A DNA stretch of 64,000 nucleotides from Nemophila menziesii (GCA_029959085.1 JARWIR010000010.1:18559001-18623000), one strand, 5' to 3'. Counted from the stretch's first letter, positions 36,844 to 51,440 are shown. Made by a program: numbers and translations. Notes: generated by a model from the sequence alone, not told the origin.

Positions 36844-37342
36844 TCGCTATATATTTTGTGATATTTTAAAAAAAGTATAAAAAAGTGATTAAGATAGAAA
36901 TATTGATGATAATCTAAGCAAATATCTAAGAAATGATAAAATAATACAAAAATAACGTTTATTATTATTTTAACTTTATTTAATTTGATTTTCCAATTTT
37001 CTGATTTTATATGTATATTCGGTTTATTTTTCTGAAGTATAATTTGATTAGTAAAACGATATTTAAATAATTTTTTAAAAGTATGATTTTAAATGATTGG
37101 GTGTATTTTTTTTCTTTTTAGTTTTAACATTACCTATATTTTTTTTAAATTATTAATTTACTATGAGTAATTTATTTTTGTACATAATGATCAATAATCA
37201 TATCTACTACTTGTTTTTTCGGGATGTTTCTTAAAGTAATTTTATTTAACCAAAAACGTAATACACATAGAATTTAACCTGCATAGTATAATTACAGTTT
37301 GTACAATTATCTCTAGCCTATTCCTTTTTAAGAGAAAGCAGC

Positions 37343-39091
37343 TGGTGGGTCCTTGTGTGTTATAAAATAATGAAATAAAAGCAAAGGAATAAAGGATTCA
37401 CAGACCGCAAGTGTACGGGTCGTACCAAGTAATAGATAAGTAAAATCGGGATTATCGTCTCCACAGGGATTTAAGAGTTATTATAACTTCGTGTTCAATA
37501 TCAGAATAGATAGTTCTAATCGTTTTAAAAAGATAAATAACAAGGGAGTTTGTTTTCTAATTAACTAAAGAATAAAATAGACAATAAAATAAACAATTAA
37601 TAATTATGCAAGAAAGATAAGGATATGCAAGTATGAATCTATCCTATTGAATCTATGATTACTAAGAATAAGGGTGAATGGGAAATCTCACAATAGTCGG
37701 GAATCTACTATCTCCTATCCCCCGTCAGGGTGGACCTAGAAGCTATCCTATGGTATTACAAACCCCGTCAGGGCGATTATAAGCTACTTTCAGATGAATA
37801 CTATTTTACCCAATTGGCTACGTGGTTAGTCAAGCCCGTCAGGGTCAAATAACGGATACCACGCGTCTATTATAAGTCTGTAATTAAACCCCCCGTCAAG
37901 GTGATCCATACGCCACTATATGGAATAGCCTAATTACTAAAACCTACCCTTGATTCGCGACGTCAATGATAGTGAATAAACACAAGAATATAGTCAATGG
38001 AAATTAAGAACCAATTCAATTAAATACTAAAATCCCAGATTCAAAGTAAAACAGAAAAACAATAATCAAAGGTTCATACAATTACAATCCTAAAGAGAAA
38101 TTATGCATACTAAAACTTCTTGAATAAATAGCTTAGAAATACCTCATAGACAAAATAGATCTAATACTAATTACCAAAGAATAGAGATGGAGAAGTGTTG
38201 AATTGATGTAGTTAAGCTCTAGCTCTTGCTTCTTCCTCCTCTAGATCCTCTTGATTGCTTCTTTGATGAATTATTTGTGTATATTAAGCTCATGCAGCCA
38301 AGGGATGATTTTCTAAGGTTTAGAGCTGGTATTTATAGGTGCTAGGTCGAATTACTTGGAGTGGAAGACAAGTCAAGGACTCTTTAATTCGTAGCCCTAA
38401 AATCTAGGAAAGGTAAGATTCTGCTATTGATTTGATTTGGTCATATCTTTTTCAATACTTATCCGTTTGAGGAGTTCCAATATATGAAACTGCTTGTCTC
38501 GGAAAGAGATTTCTATTGATGCAGACCACTCGTCCAGATTCCTAGCCAATCTTAAGTTATGGATTAATCTTTGAAACGTGGCTGGAATTTCAGATTCATA
38601 AGGTAGTTTTTCCTTTTCCTAGTTGAACTCTACTTCCTTCTATCTCCAGATTTCTTCAAGATCTTCTTTCCTTATCTCCTTAGAATTGATTTAGCATCTA
38701 ATTTATTTACATATTATCTCTAAAGCTTCACATTAAATAAATAATTAAACCGCATATGCTTTGAAAATAATAAATCATTAAATCAAGACTAGAAATAAGA
38801 AAGTGCAATTTAAATTCATGAAATTCGACTAACACACTAGAAATATTCTAAGACTTTAATTCTCACTTCTCCTCCTTGGATTGGTTTCTCATGAAATTCA
38901 TAAACCTACTAACTTTGCACTAAAAATAAGTAAATTAACGCACAAAAGTTCTATAAATGCAAATAGTCTAATTCCAAGGGGAGAAAGTGTAATATTGCAA
39001 TTTAAGCACTAAAGTCAATATAAAAAGACCATTTTCATCCTAAAATGATGTCTCTTAGGGGCTTATATTTAGACCAAAAAGGGAGACATCA
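37343..39091 (-). repeat. Left LTR of copy 3 (3' LTR)
   Basis: 1749 bp; lacks the CT of TATCTAAG near 37872. Purine tract 39092-39104 and hairpin 39109-39127 follow. Confidence 0.9.
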
Positions 39092-41133
39092 AGACCCCCA
39101 ACTCAAACTTGTATCGTCCCGATACAATAAAAAATAAAAACATAGGGAAGTCTCTAAAATATCAGCTATATCAATGAAGCACAGGGGAGAAGAAGATAGC
39201 AGAATATACAGAATAAACTCAAAGCAACTACTTAGAAAATTTCATGCAATAATATTTACAAACTACATACCTGCACACTTGTCATATCTACAATTAACAC
39301 TGCTTGAATTTAAGATTGGATTGGTTTCGCAATGTAAGAAGGAGAGGATCTTTACTCAGTTTACCATGGAGGCTATAGATTGTTCATCGAAATTCACTAG
39401 TATCAAAAGATCCACTTAACTAATCTCTAACGGCTCAATCACTTCTAGATTACATAGAAAAGAATCATAAGGTCTTTAGGGTTGTAATGTTGGCTTAGGG
39501 ACGGTATGATAAGTATATTTGGATAATTTAGAGTGAGCTTTTGGCTCTCTCCTCACTAGCCATAAACGAATCGCCCTAGAGCTTGAGTTACTCTCGTAAA
39601 ACATTCTCACTCAACCCAATGAATTCCTTGATGCACAAATTAGCATCCCCAATAACCCAATTAAAGCATAAAGGTGTTCACATAAAAATTCCTCTTTGCC
39701 GGTCCAAATATATATTCTTTTCATATCAAATTTTTTCTTTATAGCTATGATTCTCTTTTTGATGTTGAGATATCACGCAATTTTTCATAAATAATGCCTT
39801 TTCATAACTTAGCTTTTTAGCTTCTTTTTTATTTACTATTACCCCGGCAAAGGGTTACAATATAATAAACCTGTGAATCATCATCAATATATAGAACAGA
39901 GCACACTTAATAAGCTCAAAAAAATCCCAATCCAATAATATTTCCCATAATGGTGGACCCACCACCCCAAACTCAAGCTCTAAAACAATTGTCTATGCAT
40001 CGCGATTCGAGTGCGGGTCATATGGAAAAGTCCTAATAAACTAAAGGGATATGGCTTATAATGTGGCTAATAAAAAGGCTTTCGAAAGGCTAGAAGGGGT
40101 TGAGAAGGATATATAATAAAATGGACAGCAAGCTAAAAGGCAACAAGGGTCTTATGAAAGAACCGCCTTAATCACTTTCTAAACCATGCAATTTCGTTAT
40201 TCTCTTACCTTTAGCACGTTCATTAAATGGGTTCATCAACTAGCTTGGATCTCACGACCTACACACCACTCATGGCTCCCTGAGATCGAACATACTTTCT
40301 ATCGCATTGCTAACTAATCTTTTCTTTACTATCAATGTGTATTTTCCTGCAAATACTCAAAGCATACAAAATAAAGCAGCTCATAAACATACTACTTTCT
40401 ATCATCAACTTACTAAGCTTATGCTTTCAAGCTATTAAACACATTCTACATCTGATCCATCTCTTCAAAATTTCAAAAAATTTCAAATTTCTCTAAAAAA
40501 AACAGTAAATCACATAAAAAATGGAGATGACGGACAACAAATCCCCACCTCCAACTCAAAAATGAGTCGTGTCCCCACGACTCGAAAAGACTCAATAAAA
40601 TAAAAAATAGCAAATAGTGCATATAGAGAAATGGTAAGGAAGAAAGAAAACATACTCTTCGAGGCAATTGCCTCGCGTGCTTAATACCCAAGATAGGGTG
40701 CAGTGATTTCCTTGTATGTAAACTCCATGTATCACCAATTTCGCTTTCCCTTACATCCTCTTGTGCTCCATCCCAAGCCAATAACACTTTAGAGATCTTG
40801 ATTCTTGGGTTCTAGGTGTTTGATATGATTTGGGTGATTAAAACTTTTTTGTAGTGATGTAGGGAAGGATTTAGATTTGAATTCATGGTGATTTGGTTGT
40901 GTTTTGATGGTTGGTGAAGGTTTGAATGAGCTTTAATGGAGTTGGGAGAGGTTTGGAGAAGAAAAAGAGGCTTAAGGATTTGTAATTTCGGAATAATACC
41001 TAATTTCCTCCCTTTATAAGCTCAAAACGCAACTTTTTCTCTCTCCAGCGGCTTCGTGCGGACCATGGTGCGGACTAGGGGGTAGTCTGCAGGGATACCC
41101 CGCGGCTCTGTAGCATCCTTCATCAAAATACCC

Positions 41134-41161
41134 GTGGCAGCAACCCCGTGGCAGCAACCCC
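41134..41161. repeat. 14-bp tandem duplication private to unit 3
   Basis: GTGGCAGCAACCCC twice in a row; other units have one copy. It lies in the GC-rich 3' region and alters the overlapping non-coding frames. Confidence 0.9.
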
Positions 41162-41653
41162 GTGGCACGTGTTTTTGGCTTGCCGTGCAGGGCACGGACT
41201 AGGGTCCGGTGTACCGCAGCCAACAGCTCCAATTTTTTTCGTCTCTGGATAAAACACGTGGCTCTACCCCGTGGCACGGGTTTCTCCTCTGCGGTGCACC
41301 GCGGCTGAGGTCCGGTGTACCGCACTCGGCAAAAACCTCTCCAACAGCTAGATCTCGAAAAGTTATGCAGTTTAGGCTCAAAGATCACCTGATTTCGACA
41401 TCCGAGCGCAAAGATATGACTTGCCGAAGTTTCTCCGTTCCGAGAAATTTTGCTCGCTTCCCTAACTCGATTTCTCCAATACCTAATCATCAAAAACACT
41501 AATACCTTCCTCAATAATGCACTATCAACTAAAAAAAATACGTAAACTAAATAATATACACTAAAAACTAAACTAAGAAAGCAACTAAAGTTTGGGGTGT
41601 CTCCCAAGAGCACTTTTATTTAACGTCATTTAAAGTTTGACGGGTTACCTCCA

Positions 41654-42730
41654 TTATCCTTTGAGTATGTAACCTCCCCAGCAGTGGGTAAGGCTGTGTA
41701 TGTCTACAATTCGCGTCCTTCGACCTCTCGAAGGTTGTATCTCTATTAATTTTGGTGTCACTACTCGAGTAACAACAAATGGTCCCATCCACTCATTTTT
41801 GAAACCTCGTGGCCTATTCTCTTGTTTGGAGGCCTTCCAAGCAACCATGGTTCCGACCCCAAACTCATCTTTAGCCTTCTTCTTCACAGGTTCATGGTGG
41901 TGGTCCTTCTCTTTAACCTCGTTAGATACTTCTGGAATAATGGGGAACTCAAGTGGCTCCTCCTCTAGAATTTTGTCTAAAACAAGGGATGTTTCAGAGC
42001 TTTCTTTTGTTATGAGGGCCACGTTTTCAACCTCGATCTCTACACTCGCATTCTCATTTGTTTCTGGAATAGCTTCTATGAATACTTGTTGCGGTGTGAG
42101 TTCTTTTGTATTACTTTCAAGCATTTGGGTGTAGGATTTGTCTTTACACACCTCTACAAATGCTTTATCAATGTCACCGTTTGAATGATTCGTCGTTATT
42201 GGATTTGGAGGTGACATCAATGGAGTACTAGGTGGTGAATCCATCCTAGTATCTTCTTCTTCAATCTCTTTTCTAACCAAGACCTCAATATTTGATTCCT
42301 CTAAACGCGGCTTGGTTGGATTTTCCATGGGTTTAATCTTCCCTTCACAAGATTTACTTTCAATTTTGACCCCATTAGCAACAATTAACTCATCTATGCT
42401 CAGCGTGGTTGATTCTTCTATTGTTGGAATCTCTAGTTCACTAGGTGCAACTTGTGGCGATTCCACTTTCTCCTCTTGAAGGCAAAACTCTGTGGCTACA
42501 TCGAACCAAACATCGCTATCAATTTGAATGGCTTCATCATCTAAATTTGTACTTTGGCCTGTTTGCATAGATGGTACTTGTTGTAATTGCTCAATTGTTT
42601 CTGTGAGTTGCGTCAATCGTTGCTCCATTAATTGATGGCTTTGTTGCATGACTTGCACTAATGATATGATAGAATCGATTTTCGCATTACACTTGTTACT
42701 ATATGATCCGTTGTGGCCTTTATGAAACAA
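41654..42730 (-). CDS. Retrotransposon internal ORF with integrase-like tail, copy 3
   Basis: 358 codons, same architecture as copy 2, with one residue difference seen in the coiled-coil region (EQR here, EQQ in copy 2; copy 1 also has R). The 68-codon leading frame is at 42658-42864. Confidence 0.6.
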   Translation of the reverse strand: MFHKGHNGSYSNKCNAKIDSIISLVQVMQQSHQLMEQRLTQLTETIEQLQQVPSMQTGQSTNLDDEAIQIDSDVWFDVATEFCLQEEKVESPQVAPSELEIPTIEESTTLSIDELIVANGVKIESKSCEGKIKPMENPTKPRLEESNIEVLVRKEIEEEDTRMDSPPSTPLMSPPNPITTNHSNGDIDKAFVEVCKDKSYTQMLESNTKELTPQQVFIEAIPETNENASVEIEVENVALITKESSETSLVLDKILEEEPLEFPIIPEVSNEVKEKDHHHEPVKKKAKDEFGVGTMVAWKASKQENRPRGFKNEWMGPFVVTRVVTPKLIEIQPSRGRRTRIVDIHSLTHCWGGYILKG

Positions 42731-42864
42731 TCTAGGGAGTCCTCCAACTTCCTGAGCCTGTCATAATGATCTGTCAAGCTCTTGCATGTCAAGTCCATGA
42801 ATTTGTGTACTGGCATATAACAGGTCTGTTTTGGAATTGGCTCTTGATAGTTGGAAACCTCCAT
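42658..42864 (-). CDS. Short leading ORF (gag-like position), copy 3
   Basis: 68 codons from the ATG at 42864; MEVSNYQ here, against MEVSIYQ in the other copies. It overlaps the next frame in another phase. Confidence 0.35.
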   Translation of the reverse strand: MEVSNYQEPIPKQTCYMPVHKFMDLTCKSLTDHYDRLRKLEDSLDCFIKATTDHIVTSVMRKSILSYH

Positions 42865-42970
42865 ACCTAAAGAAAAACCTCAAAAGAGACTAAAACAAAA
42901 CAAACGTAAAACTGAAAACAACTAAAACTACCAACCTAACTTAAACACAAAATAAAATAACCGCTATAAA

Positions 42971-42988
42971 TCCCCGGCAGCGGCGCCA
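42971..42988 (-). other. Primer binding site (tRNA-Asp), copy 3
   Basis: Same 18-mer with the single tRNA-Asp mismatch, 6 bp inside the 5' LTR. Confidence 0.8.
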
Positions 42989-42994
42989 AAAACT

Positions 42995-44744
42995 TGGTGG
43001 GTCCTTGTGTGTTATAAAATAATGAAATAAAAGCAAAGGAATAAAGGATCCACAGACCGCAAGTGTACGGGTCGTACCAAGTAATAGATAAGTAAAATCG
43101 GGATTATCGTCTCCACAGGGATTTAAGAGTTATTATAACTTCGTGTTCAATATCAGAATAGATAGTTCTAATCGTTTTAAAAAGATAAATAACAAGGGAG
43201 ATTGTTTTCTAATTAACTAAAGAATAAAATAGACAATAAAATAAACAATTAATAATTATGCAAGAAAGATAAGGATATGCAAGTATGAATCTATCCTATT
43301 GAATCTATGATTACTAAGAATAAGGGTAATGGGAAATCTCACAATAGTCGAGAATCTACTATCTCCTAGCCCCCGTCAGGGTGGACCTAGAAGCTATCCT
43401 ACGGTATTACAAACCCCGTCAGGGCGATTATAAGCTACTTTCAGATGAATACTATTTTACCCAATTGGCTACGTGGTTAGTCAAGCCCGTCAGGGTCAAA
43501 TAACGGATACCACGCGTCTATTATCTAAGTCTGTAATTAAACCCCCCGTCAAGGTGATCCATACGCCACTATATGGAATAGCCTAATTACTAAAACCTAC
43601 CCTTGATTCGCGACGTCAATGATAGTGAATAAACACAAGAATATAGTCAATGGAAATTAAGAACCAATTCAATTAAATACTAAAATCCCAGATTCAAAGT
43701 AAAACAGAAAAACAATAATCAAAGGTTCATACAATTACAATCCTAAAGAGAAATTATGCATACTAAAACTTCTTGAATAAATAGCTTAGAAATACCTCAT
43801 AGACAAAATAGATCGAATACTAATTACCAAAGAATAGAGATGGAGAAGTGTTGAATTGATGTAGTTAAGCTCTAGCTCTTGCTTCTTCCTCCTCTAGATC
43901 CTCTTGATTGCTTCTTTGATGAATTATTTGTGTATATTAAGCTCATGCAGCCAAGGGATGATTTTCTAAGGTTTAGAGCTGGTATTTATAGGTGCTAGGT
44001 CAAATTACTTGGAGTGGAAGACAAGTCAAGGACTCTTTAATTCGTAGCCCTAAAATCTAGGAAAGGAAAGATTCTGCTATTGATTTGATTTGGTCATATC
44101 TTTTTCAATACTTATCCGTTTGAGGAGTTCCAATATATGAAACTACTTGTCTCAGAAAGAGCTTTCTATTGGTGCAGACCACTCGTCCATATTCCTAGTC
44201 AATCTTAAGTTATGGATTAATCTTTGAAACGTGGCTGGAATTTCAGATTCATAAGGCAGCTTTTCCTTTTCCTAGTTGAACTCTACTTCCTTCTATCTCC
44301 AGATTTCTTCAAGATCTTCTTTCCTTATCTCCTTAGAATTGATTTAGCATCTAATTTATTTACATATTATCTCTAAAGCTTCACATTAAATAAATAATTA
44401 AACCGCATATGTTTTAAAAATAATAATTCATTAAATCAAGACTAGAAATAAGAAAGTGCAATTTAAATTCATGAAATTCGACTAACACACTAGAAATATT
44501 CTAAGACTTTAATTCTCACTTCTCCTCCTTGGATTGGTTTCTCATGAAATTCATAAACCTACTAACTTTGCACTAAAAATAAGTAAATTAACGCACAAAA
44601 GCTCTATAAATGCAAATAGTCTAATTCCAAGGGGAGAAAGTGTAATATTGCAATTTAAGCACTAAATTCAATATAAAAAGACCATTTTCATCCTAAAATG
44701 ATGTCTCCTAGGGGCTTATATTCAGACCAAAAAGGGAGACATCA
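42995..44744 (-). repeat. Right LTR of copy 3 (5' LTR)
   Basis: 1750 bp; TATAAATA at 43983-43990 on minus. Confidence 0.9.
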
Positions 44745-44749
44745 GCAGC

Positions 44750-46637
44750 TAAAGTATTTACAAAAACATTAGTGCAAAAGTCACCACATTATCTAGCTTT
44801 CTTGGCTACACTGTCAGGAAATCTGTTTGCAAAAGACGGTTAAGAGTGAATCACCTCTTGCCAATTGTTTGTTGAACACTCAGTACTTTTTGTTGAGCAT
44901 TCGGTATATTTTGCTGAGCATTCAATGTTTTTGTTGAGTACACTTAAAGAACTTTTCTGATGCTCAGAGAATTTTTCGTGTACTTAGAGAAATAATTTGA
45001 TACTCAATGAAATCACTAAGTACGCCCCGATAGCGGTGCCGCTGGTTATACTTTGTGATTCTTACTTAGTGAGTCTAAGTTGGTGATTCATGTTTATTGT
45101 CATTTACTTTTTGTCTTATCTAATTTTTGTTTAGTTTGAAGGTATTTTAATATTTGATCATCTATAAAATGTTATGGTGATTTTTTTTGTTTAAAATATT
45201 CTAACCAAATGATTAAATTATTTATAAAACTTCATAAACAAATCCCCAATAAGATTTATAGTTTGTCTAGTGGTTAGACTACTTCGCATAGACCAAAAGG
45301 TCTTGGGATCGTCTGGAGTAAAAAATGATTCCTAGTCAAAAATAGCTCTCATATGTATTAAATAAAAAATTCGTAAACAATTTTTTTCGTCAAAAATATT
45401 CCAAACAAAACTAATGTTTTTTATTTTTTTACAACAATTGTTCGTTATAGTTAAATGCCAAGAGAATTAGCCTTTTGTAAAATGAGCAACGTTCAATATT
45501 ATCTATTTATATCTTTTGATGACATATGAGGGGCTACAAAGCCCACGAACAAAATACCTGAAAAATATGTAAACATAAATCTCAATATGATGACAAAAAA
45601 TATCTCTACAATATAAAACAGAATACAAAATCCAAACACTAAATATAAGCCCCGATTTTTAGAAGAAAAACTTTTAGGCCCACTTCTAAAATTATATTTT
45701 TGATCTAATAATCTTAATAGGATATTCACAAACTTGCAGGATCAACTAAAACTAATACAGTAAGAAAATGGAGAAATATAATTATTAATTATGTCGTACT
45801 CCCATATGATGCATATTATTTTTATTTTTATTTTTCGACGGATAAGCAAACCAAACTAAGAAAAAGCAAAATAGATGTATCCATTTTCAATCCTCGGAAA
45901 ATCTGCCATGATAGTCATCACATTACTGCATCCATGTGATTGGATGTTGGTTTCGTGCCTATTATTTTTTTAGCTTAGTGATGCATGTTATTTTATTCAG
46001 TTTATTCCTTCTTTAATTCATTACACACGATTATTAATGTATCTAGTATTCTCAGTTAACAACTTAAATAATTTTTTTACTTATGTTTTGTATATCTCTT
46101 CCCCTCCCCTTCTACAACCCCTACTTTTTCTAGTGATAATTTGGTTTTAATGACATATTTATTTAAATTCTTCGTTTACTAGACAGTAAATTTAACACAA
46201 ACGCAATTGGAGACCCGCATGGTGTTGTTTTTGGGTCCTTATTGTTGGCCATGATTTATATATTATGTTTTACATTTAGTTTTCTCGAATCTACACCTGA
46301 CACGAGTATAACATCACATGATCAAATACAAAGTAGCACGATAGCAATGTTGAGTTTTTCATTTTTATTAACAAGGCGTTAATTATTTCACCGGGATAAT
46401 AAACCCAAAATATTTGACCATAACATGACTTTGAAATAATGGTTAATGGAGAAAGTAAATACGATAATGTAGGTTATTACTCTCGTAGGTGATAAATATG
46501 TTTAAAACCACGTGTACTGAATTTATATAGGCTAAATTTTGAAATCAAACAAAGATGTCAAAGAAGTGCATGCCTGGACTTGTCAACATATACTACCAAG
46601 CGTGACATACCATTATCAAATAACAATTATATAAAAC

Positions 46638-46686
<49 letters not shown>

Positions 46687-47377
46687 AAATTCGATTATAA
46701 TCCCCTTATGACTTACATATTAAACTCAATATTCATATATCTCTCACTACATCTATAACACATGTGTATGTTTATCATGTGGAGCCTTACTCAAGAGACT
46801 CTTTGTCGATACAACAAGTAAGAATAAATCTTTGCATGTTTGTTTGTTGAGTTACACACTTACCAAGTTGAAATAATCAAATAATACACTATATAGGTCG
46901 CAACATTTTTTTTAAGAATCATATTTTTTTTCATTATCAAAGAATCATGTTTGTTTTCATTGATACTTTTTCCTATTATATCAAGAAAAGGGAATAAGAT
47001 AAAATGGTGTGTACTGAATGATTATATAAGTTATAGAATATCATTAGTTTACATATGAAAATGTAATGGTTTGATTACAATTATAGGAGATATTAATCAA
47101 CAATAAAACTAGATGTTGATGTAGATATTAAAAAAACAATTGTAAGCGTGTCTTGTGGGTGCAGTATTCATGAAACTGATCACATATATGGATTTTTTTG
47201 ATAAATTTTAAGAAAATGCTTTCAACTTTTACAGGATTGTCTAATATTTTATTTTATCAAATTATATGATTATAAGTGTTCCATTAAGTTAATATAAGTA
47301 GTGATGTGTTCGGATTTCATGCAATAATTTTTTTTTTTTGTCAAATAATTAGTTATAACTACACCTTGGGTTTCATT
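44750..47377. other. Spacer between retrotransposon and subrepeat A, unit 3
   Basis: SINE-like piece 45259-45321, (AT)17 at 46648-46681; otherwise AT-rich with no supported gene. Confidence 0.6.
46648..46681. repeat. (AT)17 microsatellite, unit 3
   Basis: 34 bp of uninterrupted AT, the shortest of the three array copies. Confidence 0.95.
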
Positions 47378-49418
47378 TATGCTAAGATAGTTTATTTTTA
47401 GGATATTCAAATATAGGATGAAATTTTAGAATATATTTTTGAATACCCTAATTGAAACAGATGATATAAATTATCGTGTCCCCTTTTGTCCCTCTTCCCC
47501 AATAAAAGTTAGTATAGGAAAGTCCATGCTTTTTGTTAGTGGTTATATATAATAAACAAGATATAATATATTAAGATAACTATTACAGAAAAACAAATTA
47601 GGGTAATGTTTTGTTTGTTTTGAATAATTAATGATATTTCGTATTAAATTTACATTTTTCTTAATTAAAATTTTGGATAACAAATGGTCAAAATTAAAAA
47701 CCCGACAAGGTATGCCAAACTAAAAAACTACATAACAAACGAAAAATAATAATGTAATTTTTTGAAACTACATTATAAAATAGATATTATATACTGTAAA
47801 ATTATACTAACATCTTATAAGATATCATAGTGTATGAGTTTTCATAATTTACTTTTAGTAAATGGATTAAAGTTTACTTTGTAAAAGTTCAAAGTTAAAC
47901 ATAAAATTAACATATGAATTTATATATAATGGATAATTAAAATAGGTTGATATAACTACATCATTATTAATCGGGAAGATTTTATAAAACTAAAATTATA
48001 TAAAAAGATATAATCACAATTTAGAATGAGAAACTAAAATCTTATTATTTTAATTGTAACTTGAGATAAAATGTGTAGTTTTAGTTTTTTAATGACATAT
48101 ACAAATCACAATAAGGGATACTAAATTTAAATATTTCCTTCAAACATCTTAAATCAATTGAACTAGCTTTTGAGATAATAATCGAAACTTAGTCAAACTT
48201 TATCATTAATGGTGACAAATACAATTACAAATATTTTGACTGCAAAAAACAGATTCGCATTTAGGAGGACAAAGACTAACACATTCATTGCTTCCTTTGC
48301 ACGAAGCTTGTTGTGGATATACTTTTGAGTTCTTAGCAAATAATGTGCATGCACAATAAAGACCATTACACAATGGTATTTTGTTTCCAAATGCACAAAA
48401 AAGTTTACAATCTTTGGTGCATTTTGAGCTTGTTACTACTTTCAATGATGGAAAACCTACAAATCAAAATAATTAAGAAAAATTAGCTCAACATATATTA
48501 ATATATAAATAAAATAAGAATAATATAATATTGTACTTTAGATTTTATATATTGTGTGTTTTGTTATAGCATACTTTTTATTTTTATATTTATTGTAATT
48601 TATTTTTTTGTAAATCTTATATGTTTTTCCCTATAAATTAGAAAAAACATAAAAATAATTTTTTTTTCTTCACCTAACCAAGATACTAAATAATGTTTCT
48701 AATTTAAATATTATGATAAATAAACTATATAACACATCGCCGTGTGGTAGAAGAATTGTTCTATGGTGCATGATTTACTAAAAGACAATATTATCATTAT
48801 TTAAATAAATTGGAAATATAATAAAATATTATGTATAGAAAATAAAAAATACAAGACATGTAAGGTATGAGAATAAAAGAATAATATGATTAATGATATA
48901 GTAACTAACCTATTGCAATAAGCAATATAACAATAGTAAGTAAATTTTTTGTTGACATCTTTGATTGCAGAGGTATATAATATATATAAATATAGTTCTT
49001 GCAATTCTATGAGAAATGTGCTCTTATTTATACATTTTAAAACTTTTCCGCATAAAAAATATCCAATAAGATAATTATACACATGTAACCACTATAGTGG
49101 TCAGTTAATTATAATAAGAAGGAGGGGGTTTTAGACTAGACAACAAATAAGATTTTCAACATCATATGTCTTAAGAATTTTGATAGACATTGAAATTAAT
49201 GATTTTTATCCTTTACTTATCTCTATATTTATAAATGAATTCTTTTTATTTAATTTGGTCAATTTCATTAAATACTATTGTTCATGTACTATAGAAGTAT
49301 AGAATGGACTTGCACGTAGGGGCAAGCATATTCAAGGGGTTATGGGAGGGGGTACAAATTTACCTCGTTTGTAATCCTTGCTTGTTTAATTGAATGGGTA
49401 AAAATAGACATCTATCAT
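47378..49418. repeat. Subrepeat A, unit 3/4 border
   Basis: 2041-bp module with gene A copy 3. Confidence 0.85.
48206..48958 (-). CDS. Two-domain cysteine-rich secreted peptide (gene A, copy 3)
   Basis: Exon 1 is 48958-48910, the intron 48909-48457, and exon 2 48456-48206. The protein is identical to A copy 2. All cysteines, the signal peptide and canonical splice sites are intact. Confidence 0.75.
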
Positions 49419-51440
49419 TATGCTAATAGAGTTCATTTTTAGGATATTCAAATATAGGATGAAATTTTAGAATGTATTTTTAATGACCCTAATTGAAACA
49501 TATGATATAAATTATCATGTCCCCCTCATGTCCCTCTTCCCCAATAAAAGTTAGTATAAGAAAGTCCGTATTTTTTGTTAGTGGATATATATAATAAACA
49601 AGATATAATATATTGAGATAACTATTACACAAAGAACAAATTAGGGTAATGTTTTATTTGTTTTCAATAATCAATGATATTTCGTATTAAATTTATATTT
49701 TTTTTAAGTAAAATTTTGGATAAAAAATGGTCAAAATTAAAAACCCGACAACGTATGCCAAACTAAAAAACTACATAACAAACGAAAAATAATAATATGA
49801 TTTTCTGAAACTACATTATAAAATAGATATTATATACCGTAAAATTATAGTAACATCTTATAAGATATCATAGTGTATGAGTTTTCATAATTTACTTTTA
49901 GTAAATGGATTAAAGTTTACTTTGTAAAAGTTCAAAGTTAAACATAAAATTAACATATAAATTTATATATAATGGATAATTAAAATAGGTTGATATAACT
50001 ATATCATTATTAATCGGGAAGATTTTATAAAACTAAAATTATATAAAAAGATATAATCAAAATTTAGAATGAGAAACTAAAATTTTAGTATTTTAATTGT
50101 AACTTGAGATAAAATGTGTAGTTTTAGTTTTTTAATGACATATACAAATCACAATAAGGGATACTAAATTTAAATATTTCCTTTAAACATCTTAAATCAA
50201 TTGAACTAGCTTTTGAGATAATAATCAAAACTTAATCAAACCTTATCATTAATGGTGACAAATACAATTACAAATATTTTGACTGCAAAAAACAGATTCG
50301 CATTTAGGTGGACAAAGACTAACACATTCGTCGCTTCCTTTACACGAAGCTTGTTGTGGATATACTTTTGAGTTCTTAGCAAGTAATGTGCATGCACAAT
50401 AAAGACCATTACACAATGGTATTTTGTTTCCAATTGTACAAAAAAGTTTACAATCTTTGGTGCATTTTGAGCTTGTTACTACTTTCAATGATGGAAAACC
50501 TACAAATCAAAATAATTAAGAAATATTAGCTCAACATTTATTAATATATAAATAAAATAAGAATAATATGTATTGTACTTTAGATTTTATATATTGTGTG
50601 TTTTGTTATAGCATACTTTTTATTTTTCATTTTTTCTAATTTATTTTTTTGTAAATCTTATATGTTTTTCCCTATAAATTAAAAAACATTAAAATAATTT
50701 TTTTTCTTCACCTAACCAAGATACTAAATAATGTTTCTAATTTAAATATTATGATAAATAAACTATATAACACATCGCCGTGGTGGTAGAAGAATTGTTC
50801 TATGGTGCATGATTTACTAAAAGACAATATTATAATTATTTAAATAAATAGGAAATATAATAAAATATTATGTATAGAAAATAAAAAATACAAGACATAT
50901 AAGGTATGAGAATAAAAGAATAATATGATTAATGATATAGTAACTAACCTATTGCAATAAGCAATATAACAATAGTAAGTAAATTTTTTGTTGACATCTT
51001 TGATTGCAGAGGTATATAATATATTAATATAGTTCTTGAAATTCTATGAGAAATGTGCTCTTATTTATACATTTTAAAACTTTTCCACATAAAAAATATC
51101 CAATAAGATAATTATAGTGGTCAGTTAATTATAATAAGAAGGAGGGGGTTTGAGACTAGACAACAAATAAGATTTTTGACATCATATGTCTTAAGAATTT
51201 TGATAGATATTGAAATTAATGATTTTTATCCTTTACTTATATCTGTATTTATAAATGAATTCTTTTTATTGAATTTGGTCAATTTCATTAAATATTATTG
51301 TTCATGTACTATAGAAGTCTATAATGGACTTGCACGTAGGGGCAAGCATATTCAAGGGGTTATGGGAGGGGGGGTACAAATTTACCTCGTTTGTAATCCT
51401 TGCTTGTTTAATTGAACGGGTAAAAATAGACATCTATCAT
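49419..51440. repeat. Subrepeat B, unit 4
   Basis: 2022-bp module with gene B copy 4, still near-identical to the other units. Confidence 0.85.
50249..50997 (-). CDS. Two-domain cysteine-rich secreted peptide (gene B, copy 4)
   Basis: Exon 1 is 50997-50949, the intron 50948-50500, and exon 2 50499-50249. The protein is identical to B copies 1 to 3. This is the last gene copy before the array breaks off. It lies in the part of unit 4 that still matches the other units almost exactly, so it took part in the recent amplification or conversion. Confidence 0.75.

Larger units (their letters stand above)
37343..44744 (-). mobile_element. Non-autonomous Ty3/gypsy LTR retrotransposon, copy 3
   Basis: 7402 bp. 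Target duplication GCAGC at 37338-37342 and 44745-44749. Size differs from the other copies through a 14-bp duplication (41134-41161), a 1-bp insertion near 40776 and a 2-bp LTR deletion. Internal ORF intact. Confidence 0.85.
32877..49295. repeat. Tandem array unit 3 (16.42 kb)
   Basis: Third unit, same order. Private changes include a 14-bp tandem duplication at 41134-41161, a 2-bp deletion in the left LTR near 37872, a 1-bp insertion near 40776 that lengthens a non-coding reading frame, and the shortest AT tract, (AT)17. Confidence 0.95.

Noticed and set aside
4466..44744. Three independent retrotransposon insertions
   Set aside because: Same target base, same duplication and shared LTR differences show one insertion copied by the array.
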